From JBGPHT01 sp041484525 (GTDB lineage Bacteria > Acidobacteriota > Terriglobia > Bryobacterales > Bryobacteraceae): a DNA stretch of 64,000 bases. The DNA lies in contig JBGPHT010000022.1 in the NCBI GenBank assembly GCA_041484525.1, positions 6,558 through 70,557 on the forward strand. The letters run 5' to 3'. Positions 51,312-58,942 of the stretch are shown here, one piece after another. Within the stretch, counting starts at the first letter, position 1, and each line of letters opens with the position of its first letter. The notes beneath the pieces were generated by a model, which saw nothing but the letters and a program-made list of their open reading frames with translations, had not been told where the DNA came from and made no database searches. Position numbers and translations under genes: made by a program.

Positions 51312-52596
51312 TGGGTTTCGCGATCTGCTGGGCGGTGGGGTTCGCCGTCTTGCTCGCGACATACGTGGCTTTCTCGTCGCGATCGGTAAAGGAGGCCTGG
51401 TCGAGCCGCCGCTGATCCGCGACGTTCATATAGCCACCCACGCCGGCCTGGCGTGTGAACTGCACCAGGAACTCGCGGGTTCCCGATCTGCCCGGAGGCG
51501 GGAGCTCGACTTCGAATGGGATCATGCGTGAGGCCGGCCCGGTCTTGACCAAGCCGGCCGCGCCGCCCTTGACGTTGACGTTCTCGAGAACAGTGAGGAC
51601 CCCGCTGTCATTCGGCGTCACGCGCAGCTTGACGGTATCGTTTCCATTCAGGTTCTCGGGGTCGGTGTTGATGAAAGCGCCGCTCGGCAGTTTGCGCAAT
51701 ACATCGATACGCACGCCGAGGTTGGCGGCTGCGGGGCTGTTTAGCATCTTGGCAGCGCCCGGGAGGACTCCGCTGACGGCACCCATCGACCGGGCGCGCT
51801 CCGGCGCCGCGGACTTCTGCTTATCCGCGGAGGCCTCGGCCAGCACATTCGCAGCCTGATCCTTCAGCGCGCCCGTAAGTTGAGTCCCGTAGAACATCGA
51901 GCGAGCGTTCTGGAAATTCGCCGCCGATTGTGCGGGGGCTGCTTGTGCCAGGGCGTCTTGCGTCTGCTGGGCTTGTTGAGAAGGGGCAGGACCCTGAGGC
52001 GCTTGCAGCACCTGGATCTGTTGCGTTTGACGGCCCGAGACCGGTGGGGCAATCACGGGGGCCGCGGCTGGCACAGGCGGCGCAGCCGACTCCGTCGCGA
52101 CCTTGGACAACTGCTCGACGTCAGCTTCCTTCTTTGCGCGCAGCTCTGCTGGTAGATCGGCTTTGCGTGCCAAAGCGGACGAACCGCTCCCTGACGTTCG
52201 CGGCTCTGCGGGACGGGTCGGAGTCGTTTCCGGCACGGCTGCCGGAACTTCAGTAAGCGGTGGCGGAGTGGTCTTGAACTCGGCTGTCAGAACCGGACGC
52301 GTCGCGGGCTGGCGCATCACAATCACACCCGTCACCAACCCTGCCAGCGCCACCGCGGCTCCGGCCTGCACCTGCCAGCGCTGCCACCATCGCACGTGCG
52401 GTCGATCCAGCGCGGCCAGCAATTCGGCGCGCGCCGCCGGGTCGCCGAGCAGATCGTGCAGCGGCTGCTCCTTCGCGATGAGGTCAAAAATCTCCTGGTC
52501 GTCGAGCGCCGCCTCGAACAGCGCCTGCTGCTCCTCGGGCGTCAGCGTACCGGTAGCGTATCCGCCCAACAGCTTTTGGATGTCTTCCCGGTTCAT
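51292..52596 (-). CDS. Membrane-anchored anti-sigma-like protein
   Basis: 434 residues from ATG 52596, which overlaps the sigma gene stop as ATGA. Residues 1-70 are helical (EDIQKLLGGYATGTLTPEEQ, QALFEAALDDQEIFDLIAKE), a zinc-less anti-sigma-type opening. One transmembrane helix lies at about 78-98 (AGAAVALAGLVTGVIVM). A Pro/Ala/Gln-rich linker of ~180 residues (QQTQDALAQAAPAQSAANFQ) follows. The C-terminal ~120 residues form an extracytoplasmic beta domain (DTVKLRVTPNDSGVLTVLEN, REFLVQFTRQAGVGG). The gene pairing suggests it sequesters the sigma factor and senses an envelope signal. Confidence 0.8.
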   Translation of the reverse strand: MNREDIQKLLGGYATGTLTPEEQQALFEAALDDQEIFDLIAKEQPLHDLLGDPAARAELLAALDRPHVRWWQRWQVQAGAAVALAGLVTGVIVMRQPATRPVLTAEFKTTPPPLTEVPAAVPETTPTRPAEPRTSGSGSSALARKADLPAELRAKKEADVEQLSKVATESAAPPVPAAAPVIAPPVSGRQTQQIQVLQAPQGPAPSQQAQQTQDALAQAAPAQSAANFQNARSMFYGTQLTGALKDQAANVLAEASADKQKSAAPERARSMGAVSGVLPGAAKMLNSPAAANLGVRIDVLRKLPSGAFINTDPENLNGNDTVKLRVTPNDSGVLTVLENVNVKGGAAGLVKTGPASRMIPFEVELPPPGRSGTREFLVQFTRQAGVGGYMNVADQRRLDQASFTDRDEKATYVASKTANPTAQQIAKPITLKYK

Positions 52597-53102
52597 CGCT
52601 TTCCCTTTTCCCAATCGCCGCCCATCAGGTCCAGCAGATTCTTGCGGCAGCGGTGGTCCCACGTGTAGACCGTGTTGATGGCGCCGGCGCCCATGATCTT
52701 CTGGATCTCCGGAAACGTCTTCCCCTGCAGCTTGAGGCGCATCAGGTCGCGGCAGCGGTCCCCCAGTTGTTCCATGGCGCGCGCCAGGCGCTCCAGCATC
52801 TGCTTCCGTTCCACATAGTCCGCCGGGTTGGAATCGAGGTCCGGCAGCGGGATGTCGGTGATCGAAACCTGGCTGTACTCGCCGTGCCGCACCGCCTTGC
52901 GGCGGAAGCTCATGATCTTGAAGCGCATGATCTGGAGCGACAGGGGCAGCAGGTCTTCCGGACGCTCCAGTTGCGCATACTTTTCATGCAGCAGCATGAG
53001 CACCTCCTGCGCCAGATCTTCGGCGACATCCCTCGATATATGAGATGCCGCGAACCTTACAATCCTTTCACGAAGCTTGGCGAGGACTTCTTCGCGGGCC
53101 AC
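52593..53102 (-). CDS. ECF-type RNA polymerase sigma factor
   Basis: 169 residues. Region 2: SRDVAEDLAQEVLMLLHEKY and LQIMRFKIMSFRRKAVRHGE (core and -10 binding). Region 4: LGDRCRDLMRLKLQGKTFPE, IQKIMGAGAINTVYTWDHRC (helix-turn-helix). There is no region 1 or 3, as in ECF factors. The gene downstream, overlapping by four bases, encodes a membrane anti-sigma-like protein. It diverges from glgA, with about 70 bases between, so it might influence glgA (speculative). Confidence 0.9.
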   Translation of the reverse strand: MAREEVLAKLRERIVRFAASHISRDVAEDLAQEVLMLLHEKYAQLERPEDLLPLSLQIMRFKIMSFRRKAVRHGEYSQVSITDIPLPDLDSNPADYVERKQMLERLARAMEQLGDRCRDLMRLKLQGKTFPEIQKIMGAGAINTVYTWDHRCRKNLLDLMGGDWEKGKR

Positions 53103-53170
53103 GGATCACCGTTCTGAGTAAAGCATAACAAGCTTTTAGCGTGCAGCCCCTTGCCTGCTACAATTCGGCT

Positions 53171-54592
53171 GTGCCCCGCGTCCTGATGGTCTCTTCGGAG
53201 GCTGCGCCGTTGGCGAAAACCGGCGGTCTGGCCGACGTTGTAGGCGCGCTCCCTGCCGCACTCCGCTCCCTTGGAGACGATGTCGCCGTCGTCATTCCAC
53301 GCTACGGGTCGATCGACCTCAAAGGCGCGCGGCGGGTATGGGACGGCATGGCGATTCACCTCGGCCTGGAACGCTACGACGTCGCGATCTATCAGGCCGC
53401 CGAAGAATATCCGCTCTATCTGGTCGATTGCCCGCCGCTTTTCGAGCGCAAGGGATTCTACGGCGAAGCCGGCCTGGACTATCCGGACAACCATATTCGT
53501 TTCGCCGTGTTCTCTCGTGCGGCGCTCGAAGTGGCGCGAGTCCTGTTCCGAACTGAAATCTTTCACTGCCACGATTGGCAGTCGGGCCTGGTCCCCGCCT
53601 GGCTGCGCACCACCTTCGCCAGCGATCCGACCTTCCTCGGCGCCAAGACACTGTTCACGATTCATAACCTCGGTTACCAGGGGCTGTTCCCCAAAACCGC
53701 CCTCGCCGAGGTGGCGCTCGACCCCGGCGTTTTCCGTCCGGACGGCCTGGAGTTCTTCGGACGCGTCAGTTATATCAAGGGCGGAATCGCGTTTGCGGAC
53801 GCGCTGACCACCGTGAGCCCGACCTATGCGCGTGAGATTCAGACGCCCGAGTATGGTTTCGGCCTGGATGGCATCCTGCGCGCGCGGGCCGGCGCGCTCA
53901 CCGGGATACTCAACGGCGTCGACTACCGGGAGTGGAGTCCGGATGTGGATCCGTTTCTGCCGGCGCGCTACTCCGCGGACGATCTCAGCGGGAAGCGAAT
54001 TTGCAAAGAGCAGTTGCTCGCCGAGTTTGGCCTGCCCGCGGCTGCGATCGACCGGCCGCTGCTCGGAATCGTGTCCCGCTTCACCCGGCAGAAGGGCACC
54101 GGCCTGATCGCCGAAGTGGCCGGCGAGATGGTCGACGAAGATGTCTACCTGGTGGGGCTCGGCACCGGCGATCCGGAATATGAGACCTTCTTCCACCGCA
54201 TGGCCGCCGACTACCCCGGCCGCATCGCGGTGCGCATCGGGTTCGACAACGCGCTGGCCCACCGGGTGGAGGGCGGAGCCGACATGTTCCTGATGCCCAG
54301 CCACTACGAGCCGTGCGGCCTGAACCAGATCTATAGCCTGCGTTATGGCACGGTACCGGTGGTACGCGCGACCGGCGGGCTGGATGATACCATCGATGAA
54401 GGCACGGGATTCAAATTTAGCGAATACTCCGGCCAGGCCCTTTTGGGCGCGGTTCGCGCCGCCGTCCGGGCATATTCCGACCGGAGCGGCTGGCGGGAAA
54501 TGATGCGTCGCGGCATGGAGAAGGATTTTTCATGGAAAAGATCGGCAGCGGCGTATTCGGCACTTTACCGGCAACTAATGACGCGGGTCTGA
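53171..54592 (+). CDS. glgA: Glycogen synthase (ADP-glucose type, GT5)
   Basis: 473 residues from GTG 53171; an in-frame GTG at 53141 would add ten residues not seen in relatives. VLMVSSEAAPLAKTGGLADV is the classic KTGGL ADP-glucose site. IFHCHDWQSGLVPAWLR, TIHNLGYQGLFPKTALAEV, GILNGVDYREWSPDVDP and MPSHYEPCGLNQIYSLRYGT (EPCGL acidic motif) follow the family order. It extends alpha-1,4-glucan chains. Together with the debranching and trehalose genes at 16244-22290 it shows a complete turnover route, although glgB and glgC are not in this window. Confidence 0.96.
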   Translation: MPRVLMVSSEAAPLAKTGGLADVVGALPAALRSLGDDVAVVIPRYGSIDLKGARRVWDGMAIHLGLERYDVAIYQAAEEYPLYLVDCPPLFERKGFYGEAGLDYPDNHIRFAVFSRAALEVARVLFRTEIFHCHDWQSGLVPAWLRTTFASDPTFLGAKTLFTIHNLGYQGLFPKTALAEVALDPGVFRPDGLEFFGRVSYIKGGIAFADALTTVSPTYAREIQTPEYGFGLDGILRARAGALTGILNGVDYREWSPDVDPFLPARYSADDLSGKRICKEQLLAEFGLPAAAIDRPLLGIVSRFTRQKGTGLIAEVAGEMVDEDVYLVGLGTGDPEYETFFHRMAADYPGRIAVRIGFDNALAHRVEGGADMFLMPSHYEPCGLNQIYSLRYGTVPVVRATGGLDDTIDEGTGFKFSEYSGQALLGAVRAAVRAYSDRSGWREMMRRGMEKDFSWKRSAAAYSALYRQLMTRV

Positions 54593-54633
54593 ATCCTTTT
54601 GACCCTTCGAGATTCTAATATTTAGGAGAAGAA

Positions 54634-54993
54634 ATGGCAGGTCCGAACACGTTAACCTTTACCGATGCGGCCTTCGACCAGGAGGTGCTGCGGTCGGAAG
54701 TTCCGGTTTTGGTGGACTTCTGGGCCGAATGGTGCGGCCCTTGCCGGCAGATGGGGCCGACGATCGATGTCGTCGCATCCGAGTACGCCGGCAAAGTGAA
54801 AGTAGGCAAGTTGGACGTGGATTCCAACGGCAACACGGCCATGCGGTATAACATCCGCGGTATTCCGACACTATTGCTGTTTAAGGGCGGCAACGTGGTG
54901 GAGCAGCGCGTCGGCGCAGTCGGCAAGTCCGAAGTGCTGAAGATGCTGGAGGCCCACGTCGTAAGTGCGGCGCCGGTAGAGCCGCGACCGTAA
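54634..54993 (+). CDS. trxA: Thioredoxin
   Basis: 119 residues. LVDFWAEWCGPCRQMGPTID carries the WCGPC active site. KVGKLDVDSNGNTAMRYNIR and GIPTLLLFKGGNVVEQRVGA include the cis-proline (IPT) and the usual gly-gly loop. A 10-12 residue C-terminal tail is longer than E. coli Trx. AGGAGA precedes the ATG at good distance. General disulfide reductant for cytosolic proteins. It is followed by a terminator hairpin at which the IS1595-type element has inserted. Confidence 0.96.
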   Translation: MAGPNTLTFTDAAFDQEVLRSEVPVLVDFWAEWCGPCRQMGPTIDVVASEYAGKVKVGKLDVDSNGNTAMRYNIRGIPTLLLFKGGNVVEQRVGAVGKSEVLKMLEAHVVSAAPVEPRP

Positions 54994-55026
54994 GCAACGT
55001 TTGCGAAAGGAATTGAAGCATTGAAG

Positions 55027-55056
55027 CCGGGGATTCCGAAAGGGTCCCCGGTTTCT
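55027..55056 (+). terminator. Rho-independent terminator of trxA
   Basis: CCGGGGA (55027-55033) pairs with TCCCCGG (55045-55051) over an 11-base loop, followed by TTTCTTATTT. It begins 33 bases after the trxA stop. Confidence 0.8.
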
Positions 55057-55075
55057 TATTTGAGGCCAAAATTAC

Positions 55076-56068
55076 TTGACTCACCCAGCGACTAGGGGTA
55101 CTATCGATACATTGGAAGACGCTTTGAGAGTACCCGATACGCTGGTCGAAGCGATCAAGCACTACTCCGATCCCGCTGTTTGCATTACATTCATGGCTCA
55201 TCTTCGCTGGCCCGAAGGTCCAGAGTGCCCGCGCTGCCAGTCGAGGCGGGTTTCGTTTCTCTCTACACGTCTGATGTGGAAATGCTTGGACTGCAAAAAG
55301 CAATTCTCTGTCAAGGTCGGCAGCATCTTTGAAGACTCACCGCTGGGGTTGGACAAATGGCTCTGCGCTATATGGCTCGTTGCGAATTGCAAGAATGGTG
55401 TCAGCTCCTATGAGATCGGCCGGGATCTCGGCGTAACGCAGAAGTCTGCATGGTTCATGCTCCACCGGATTCGTCACGCAATGCACACGAAGACATTCAA
55501 CAAACTGTGCGGGCAGATCGAAGCGGACGAAACTTTCATCGGAGGTAAGGCGCGCAATATGCACGCCTCCAAAAGAGCCGAGAAAATCACGGGCACCGGC
55601 CCCAAAGACAAAGCAATCGTGATGGGAGTTTTGGAGCGTGGTGGTCAAGTACGGGTTACCGTGATTCCGACTCGGCGCAAGAGTTCCGTCCAGAAGCACG
55701 TCCGTGAGCACATAATGGCTGGCTCCGCAATCTTCACTGACGCGCTGAAATCATATGAAGGGCTGGATGAGTTTCAGCATGAGGTGATCGATCATGCCAT
55801 GGCTTATGTTGACGGCGAGATCCACACGAACGGCTTGGAAAACTTTTGGAGCTTGTTGAAGCGCGGCCTGCATGGCACGTACATCAGTGTTGAGCCCTTC
55901 CACCTATTCCGCTACATTGACGAGCAGGCATTTCGGTTCAATAAGCGCCATACCACGGACGCGGATCGCTTCGTGCAGCTTTGCTCAATGGTTGCCGGAA
56001 AGCGACTCACTTGGAATCAGATGACTACGTGGAACGTTGAGGCAGAGGCACGGCAAGCGCCTCACTGA
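55076..56068 (+). CDS. IS1595-family transposase
   Basis: 330 residues if TTG 55076 is used; TTG 55112 or 55124 are as likely, since the first would lie in the terminal repeat. An N-terminal zinc ribbon (CPRCQSRRV, WKCLDCKKQF) is followed by the helix-turn-helix region SSYEIGRDLGVTQKSAWFML. The ISXO2-like DDE core has IEADETFIGGKARNM, IFTDALKSYEGLDEF, and HTNGLENFWSLLKRGLHGTY. The order and NGLENFWSLLKRG with its lysine are typical of the ISNwi1/ISPna2 branch. No interruption is seen, so it may be active. It converges on the passenger genes with a 7-base overlap of ends. Confidence 0.94.
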   Translation: MTHPATRGTIDTLEDALRVPDTLVEAIKHYSDPAVCITFMAHLRWPEGPECPRCQSRRVSFLSTRLMWKCLDCKKQFSVKVGSIFEDSPLGLDKWLCAIWLVANCKNGVSSYEIGRDLGVTQKSAWFMLHRIRHAMHTKTFNKLCGQIEADETFIGGKARNMHASKRAEKITGTGPKDKAIVMGVLERGGQVRVTVIPTRRKSSVQKHVREHIMAGSAIFTDALKSYEGLDEFQHEVIDHAMAYVDGEIHTNGLENFWSLLKRGLHGTYISVEPFHLFRYIDEQAFRFNKRHTTDADRFVQLCSMVAGKRLTWNQMTTWNVEAEARQAPH

Positions 56069-56328
56069 ATAGGCTCACCGGGCCGCGTTGGTGCCATGTG
56101 CGGATTATAAAAGTGGTGTATAGGAATATCGAAAAGACGTGCCAAATAACGAAGAACGGGACGCGATACCTCGCTTGGCAGTACTCTGGCATTCAGTTTT
56201 CCATCTTTAATCAGAATTACCATACCACTGCCGCCAGGGCCACCATCATCGCACGATACTTCAACACCATGTCTTTGTAAAACGTCTATAACGGTAGCCC
56301 TGCCGACGTAAGAAGAATCGTCAGCCAT
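56062..56328 (-). CDS. IS1595 passenger protein 3, unknown (88 aa)
   Basis: 88 residues from ATG 56328. Visible features: a short helix ATVIDVLQRHGVEVSCDDGG, a glycine-rich turn, the strand MVILIKDGKLNARVLPSEVS, and RPVLRYLARLFDIPIHHFYN near the C-terminus, which looks like a protein-interaction helix. No catalytic motif of a known toxin is recognisable. It follows the 141-residue HicB-like gene by 9 bases, so the two products probably act together. The last residues (GEPIQ) are encoded by the left copy of the 11-bp direct repeat. Toxin-antitoxin partner is a possibility only. Confidence 0.65.
   Translation of the reverse strand: MADDSSYVGRATVIDVLQRHGVEVSCDDGGPGGSGMVILIKDGKLNARVLPSEVSRPVLRYLARLFDIPIHHFYNPHMAPTRPGEPIQ
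56068..56078 (+). repeat. Left copy of 11-bp direct repeat bounding passenger genes
   Basis: AATAGGCTCAC begins at the last base of the transposase stop codon and recurs at 57249-57259, just inside the right end of the element. The pair frames exactly the passenger cassette plus its promoter. Confidence 0.6.
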
Positions 56329-56337
56329 TTGGAAAGC

Positions 56338-56763
56338 CTAAGCGGCGGTAGCGAGCACTAGATAATCTACCTTCTCAAAACCAAATGCTTCTTTGATGAT
56401 CTCGTGTACAGAGACCTGCGAATACCGGGTGCGGATTGCCTTTGGATTGAGAACATCCTTCCAGACCTCACGCGGAGCAGGCGAAAGCAGTCTGTCTATG
56501 TTTCCATAAATTCGAAGATGCTGATGGATCGTACATGCCAAGCCATCCTCAAACTGCTTCTTGGCGTCTTCTAGGTCGGAGCCTTGAGCTATATAGTCAA
56601 TCTCCAAACCCTGAGCCGTCCAATATTTCCCGTCGCTTTCGATAGCCACACGGAGATTGCCGATTCCAACAACGTGAGTGTCGCTGGCAGACACTGTGAT
56701 GGCTCGCGCATCAGCGTTTTGGGCCTTTCTGACCCTTATCGTCTTATTATTATTAACTGGCAT
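56338..56763 (-). CDS. IS1595 passenger protein 2, HicB-like fold (141 aa)
   Basis: 141 residues. The middle (NLRVAIESDGKYWTAQGLEI, DYIAQGSDLEDAKKQFEDGL) has the strand-strand-helix order and Q/E-rich contact region of HicB-type proteins that accompany unknown partners. The rest (LLSPAPREVWKDVL, then a C-terminal tail ending DYLVLATAA) is specific. The charged N-terminus KTIRVRKAQNADARAITVSA may bind nucleic acid. It overlaps the 61-residue gene by 11 bases and precedes the 88-residue gene by 9, giving a compact operon. Not an ordinary accessory transposition gene. HicB likeness is a fold-level impression. Confidence 0.65.
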   Translation of the reverse strand: MPVNNNKTIRVRKAQNADARAITVSASDTHVVGIGNLRVAIESDGKYWTAQGLEIDYIAQGSDLEDAKKQFEDGLACTIHQHLRIYGNIDRLLSPAPREVWKDVLNPKAIRTRYSQVSVHEIIKEAFGFEKVDYLVLATAA

Positions 56764-56938
56764 CTCGAACCTTCCGTTTCAATCCGGTCCTCCGTTTGGC
56801 AGAACCGGATTTCTCAATCTCTTTCTCCAATTCAGATTTTGGTACCGCTACGAGCATGCGCGAGAACTGCTCAAAGCGCTGGGCTGGACTTGCCTTCGGG
56901 TCCAATCCTGGTACGCTTTGGATCGCGCGTGGTCGCAT
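56753..56938 (-). CDS. IS1595 passenger protein 1, small basic protein (61 aa)
   Basis: 61 residues from ATG 56938, basic at both ends. PKASPAQRFEQFSRMLVAVP followed by KSELEKEIEKSGSAKRRTGL gives a helix with a VPKSEL motif seen in many tiny proteins encoded beside HicB-like or toxin-antitoxin genes. It is first of the three passenger genes. A 19-codon in-frame leader ORF (complement 56948-57007) ends 9 bases before this ATG. The short basic tail (GLKRKVRDAS) suggests nucleic-acid binding. Function unknown. Confidence 0.55.
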   Translation of the reverse strand: MRPRAIQSVPGLDPKASPAQRFEQFSRMLVAVPKSELEKEIEKSGSAKRRTGLKRKVRDAS

Positions 56939-57128
56939 GGCCCGCTCCTACCAGCGCCCTACACGTCGTTTGACGTACTGCCGAATGTGACGTTGTGTAG
57001 AATTCATAAGGGACACCACCAAACAGGCTCCTCTCAGCGATTCAGACGGAAATCCAAAATCGCCCCTCCTCAGCGTTGCCGCCAGCCCGTTTTGAAAGCA
57101 GAGCAATCAGGCTAGGACTGGCAGACCC

Positions 57129-57157
57129 AGAATACCAGCTAAATCCACCATAGTCAA
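57129..57157 (-). promoter_or_regulatory. Candidate promoter of the passenger operon
   Basis: On the minus strand TTGACT (57157-57152) is followed after 17 bases by TATTCT (57134-57129), so five of six -35 bases, ideal spacing and four of six -10 bases. Transcription would begin near 57122 and give a leader of about 180 bases that contains the 19-codon ORF at 57007-56948. The promoter lies within the block framed by the 11-bp repeats. Confidence 0.5.
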
Positions 57158-57248
57158 GCATATCTTCTTTCTTTTCCTGTAGTTGCCCATCTTACACTAT
57201 TACTACAGAGCCATCTCTTTTAGAATCCGCGACATCGAAATTCTACAA

Positions 57249-57259
57249 AATAGGCTCAC
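57249..57259 (+). repeat. Right copy of 11-bp direct repeat bounding passenger genes
   Basis: AATAGGCTCAC, identical to 56068-56078. About 50 bases to the right is the inverted terminal repeat (57311-57322). The stretch 56939-57310 otherwise holds only the promoter and leader of the passenger operon. Confidence 0.6.
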
Positions 57260-57369
57260 GAAGGGGTTGAACCGGCCTGTCACTGGTACCGATTGGTACC
57301 CAAAACTCGTTGGGTGAGTCAAATCAGTTTTTACCCTTATTTGGGGTCCCTATTACTTATTACTGTTTC

Positions 57370-57783
57370 TTATTGCCGATGGACGGCACTCATATGCGTC
57401 CGGGAGGCCATCCACTCGCGGTCGAGATCCGCGCCCGCGGTCTCCTGACACGACAGGCAATAGCGCGCCCATGAGAGCGCGCGCAGCCGCTTGACGGGGA
57501 TCGGCTCCTCGCACGCCAGACAGATGCCGTAATGTCCCGACTCGATCCGGTCGAGCGCTTCCTCTACCATGCGGAGCTTGAGATAATCCAGGCTGTTCAT
57601 GCGCAACAACACGAACTCGTCGTGCGTGATCTGCGCCTGGTCGTCTTCCGCCACGCGCCCCATTCTGGCCAGCGTGTCGAACTTCATCCCCAGGCTGGCG
57701 AGCACTTCTTTGCGCTTTTCGGCCAGCTTCTGGCGGTACTCCGTGTTGCCATCCTGAACTGGAGCTGCGGCGCTCTTCTTCAT
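57370..57783 (-). CDS. TraR/DksA-type C4 zinc-finger protein
   Basis: 137 residues from ATG 57783. A long coiled-coil helix pair (QKLAEKRKEVLASLGMKFDT, LLRMNSLDYLKLRMVEEALD) is followed by RIESGHYGICLACEEPIPVK and YCLSCQETA, the C4 zinc finger of DksA/TraR proteins. DksA proteins enter the RNA-polymerase secondary channel and adjust transcription with ppGpp. The coiled-coil tip DDQAQITHD has acidic residues but not the DxxDxA motif exactly, so strict DksA function is uncertain. It lies at the end of a minus-strand group with DUF3106 and a sigma/anti-sigma pair. Confidence 0.88.
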   Translation of the reverse strand: MKKSAAAPVQDGNTEYRQKLAEKRKEVLASLGMKFDTLARMGRVAEDDQAQITHDEFVLLRMNSLDYLKLRMVEEALDRIESGHYGICLACEEPIPVKRLRALSWARYCLSCQETAGADLDREWMASRTHMSAVHRQ

Positions 57784-57850
57784 TGGTTTTCGAAAAGTAT
57801 CAGAATTCCGGAGGCAAGACAATATTTATTTTGGGGAATGGTAAAAAAGA

Positions 57851-58444
57851 TTACTCCTCGGGAAACAGCGGGCGATATTGGGTCAAGTCGGATATGATTT
57901 GCTGCTCGGCGGGAGTAAACCGGTTCTTGAACGGATTGCTGTCGAGCCAGGCGCGACGCTCGGCCTCTGGCATCCGGCTCAGCCGTACGTATGCTTGGCC
58001 CACCATTACCCGGCGGTCGTTGGGAAGTTTGTTGTACGCCTGAATCTGGGTACGCACGAGCGTCTGTTTATCCGGAGGCAAGTGCGAAAAGTTATCCAGA
58101 ATTTGCAGTTTCCGCTCCCGCTCCGCGGCAGGCTGATTGTCGAAGTTCTGCAACCGCTGGCGGAGCTGCGCCTGCCGGTCGGGCGGGTACTTTTCGAGAA
58201 TGCGGTCGCGCTGTGCAGGCGACATGCGTAATAGCTGCTGGATTTCGTTGGACGGATTCGGCAGCATCTTAGGCGCGGCCTTCGGCACGCCGCCCTTATT
58301 CGCGTTGGGCCGCAGAACTCCTCGCGGCGGAGGAGCGGGCTTCGCCGCCTTACCGCCAGCGTCCTTCTGGTCGCAGAGCGCGGTTCCGGCTGCCACCAGC
58401 AGAAGGGCTCCGAGTTGGAGGGCGCGCGTCATGCTTCGCTTCAA
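57851..58444 (-). CDS. Secreted DUF3106-type protein
   Basis: 197 residues. Signal peptide (MTRALQLGALLLVAAGTALC, with the cysteine giving a possible lipobox-like end), then a low-complexity Pro/Lys region. Repeated helical motifs follow: LLRMSPAQRDRILEKYPPDR, ILDNFSHLPPDKQTLVRTQI, AYVRLSRMPEAERRAWLDSN and FTPAEQQIISDLTQY. The L-P-P-D-K/R pattern is characteristic of DUF3106. Role unknown, but proximity to the sigma factor and anti-sigma genes suggests the same stress regulon. The stop lies 6 bases before the next gene's region ends; all run on the minus strand. Confidence 0.82.
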   Translation of the reverse strand: MKRSMTRALQLGALLLVAAGTALCDQKDAGGKAAKPAPPPRGVLRPNANKGGVPKAAPKMLPNPSNEIQQLLRMSPAQRDRILEKYPPDRQAQLRQRLQNFDNQPAAERERKLQILDNFSHLPPDKQTLVRTQIQAYNKLPNDRRVMVGQAYVRLSRMPEAERRAWLDSNPFKNRFTPAEQQIISDLTQYRPLFPEE

Positions 58445-58450
58445 CGAACT

Positions 58451-58927
58451 TTATTTGCGGACTTCCCTGCTGAATTCGCCGAGCAATTCCATATCGGCGA
58501 GGGCATGCTCCACCTGCTCGGGCTGCACGCTCTGTACGGCCTCGAGCTGCACGCCAGTCTCGATCGGCGTCATCTCGGCCGGGCGCTGCAGCATGATTCC
58601 CGCCATGATCAGAATGCCCGCGGCCGCCGCGATGGGCAGGCTACGCACCAGAGTGATGGGGCGGAACGGGCGCACCAACAGATCCCACCAGGAGACCTCG
58701 CGCTCGATCCGTTGATACAGCCGGCGATCGAAATCCGCCGACACCGGCGCTGCATCCCACGTATCCAGTGCTTCCCAAACGGCCTTCTGATGGGCCGCGA
58801 ATTCCCGGCATGCGGGACAGACTGCAATGTGCTGCTCGAGGGCCGCGGTGGTTTCAGCGCTCAGCGTGCGGGCGGTATAGGCCAGCAGCAGCTCCGCGCT
58901 TTCATGATTTTCGATTGGGCACCTCAT
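58451..58927 (-). CDS. Anti-sigma factor with zf-HC2 domain
   Basis: 158 residues. LEQHIAVCPACREFAAHQKA gives the HX3CX2C zinc anti-sigma motif, with the first ligand His just ahead. A helix-rich segment (DAAPVSADFDRRLYQRIER) is followed by one transmembrane helix (about 95-115, SLPIAAAAGILIMAGIMLQ), placing a short C-terminus outside the cell. Directly downstream of the sigma gene (15 bases), it should bind and hold that sigma factor at the membrane. Confidence 0.88.
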   Translation of the reverse strand: MRCPIENHESAELLLAYTARTLSAETTAALEQHIAVCPACREFAAHQKAVWEALDTWDAAPVSADFDRRLYQRIEREVSWWDLLVRPFRPITLVRSLPIAAAAGILIMAGIMLQRPAEMTPIETGVQLEAVQSVQPEQVEHALADMELLGEFSREVRK

Positions 58928-58942
58928 AAAAAACTCCGATCA

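Larger units (their letters stand above)
55076..57322. mobile_element. IS1595-family transposon with three-gene passenger cassette
   Basis: Inner terminal repeats TTGACTCACCCA (55076-55087) and its complement at 57311-57322 face each other; neighbouring bases (RCGA, GGGTAC-like) extend the match imperfectly inward. On the right the repeat may extend outward to about 57350. Inside are an IS1595-type transposase gene (plus strand) and three opposing genes. The passenger block is framed by AATAGGCTCAC at 56068-56078 and 57249-57259. No clear target-site duplication was found, so the exact outer ends are uncertain. Lower GC than the host suggests recent arrival. Confidence 0.85.

Noticed and set aside
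55042..55049. GGGTCCCC as the true outer left end of the IS1595 element, matching GGGACCCC at the right end (complement of 57343-57350)
   Set aside because: The left word is also half of the trxA terminator stem, spacing to the inner repeat differs by about 6 bases from the right side, and no 8-bp target duplication fits. The inner repeats were used instead.
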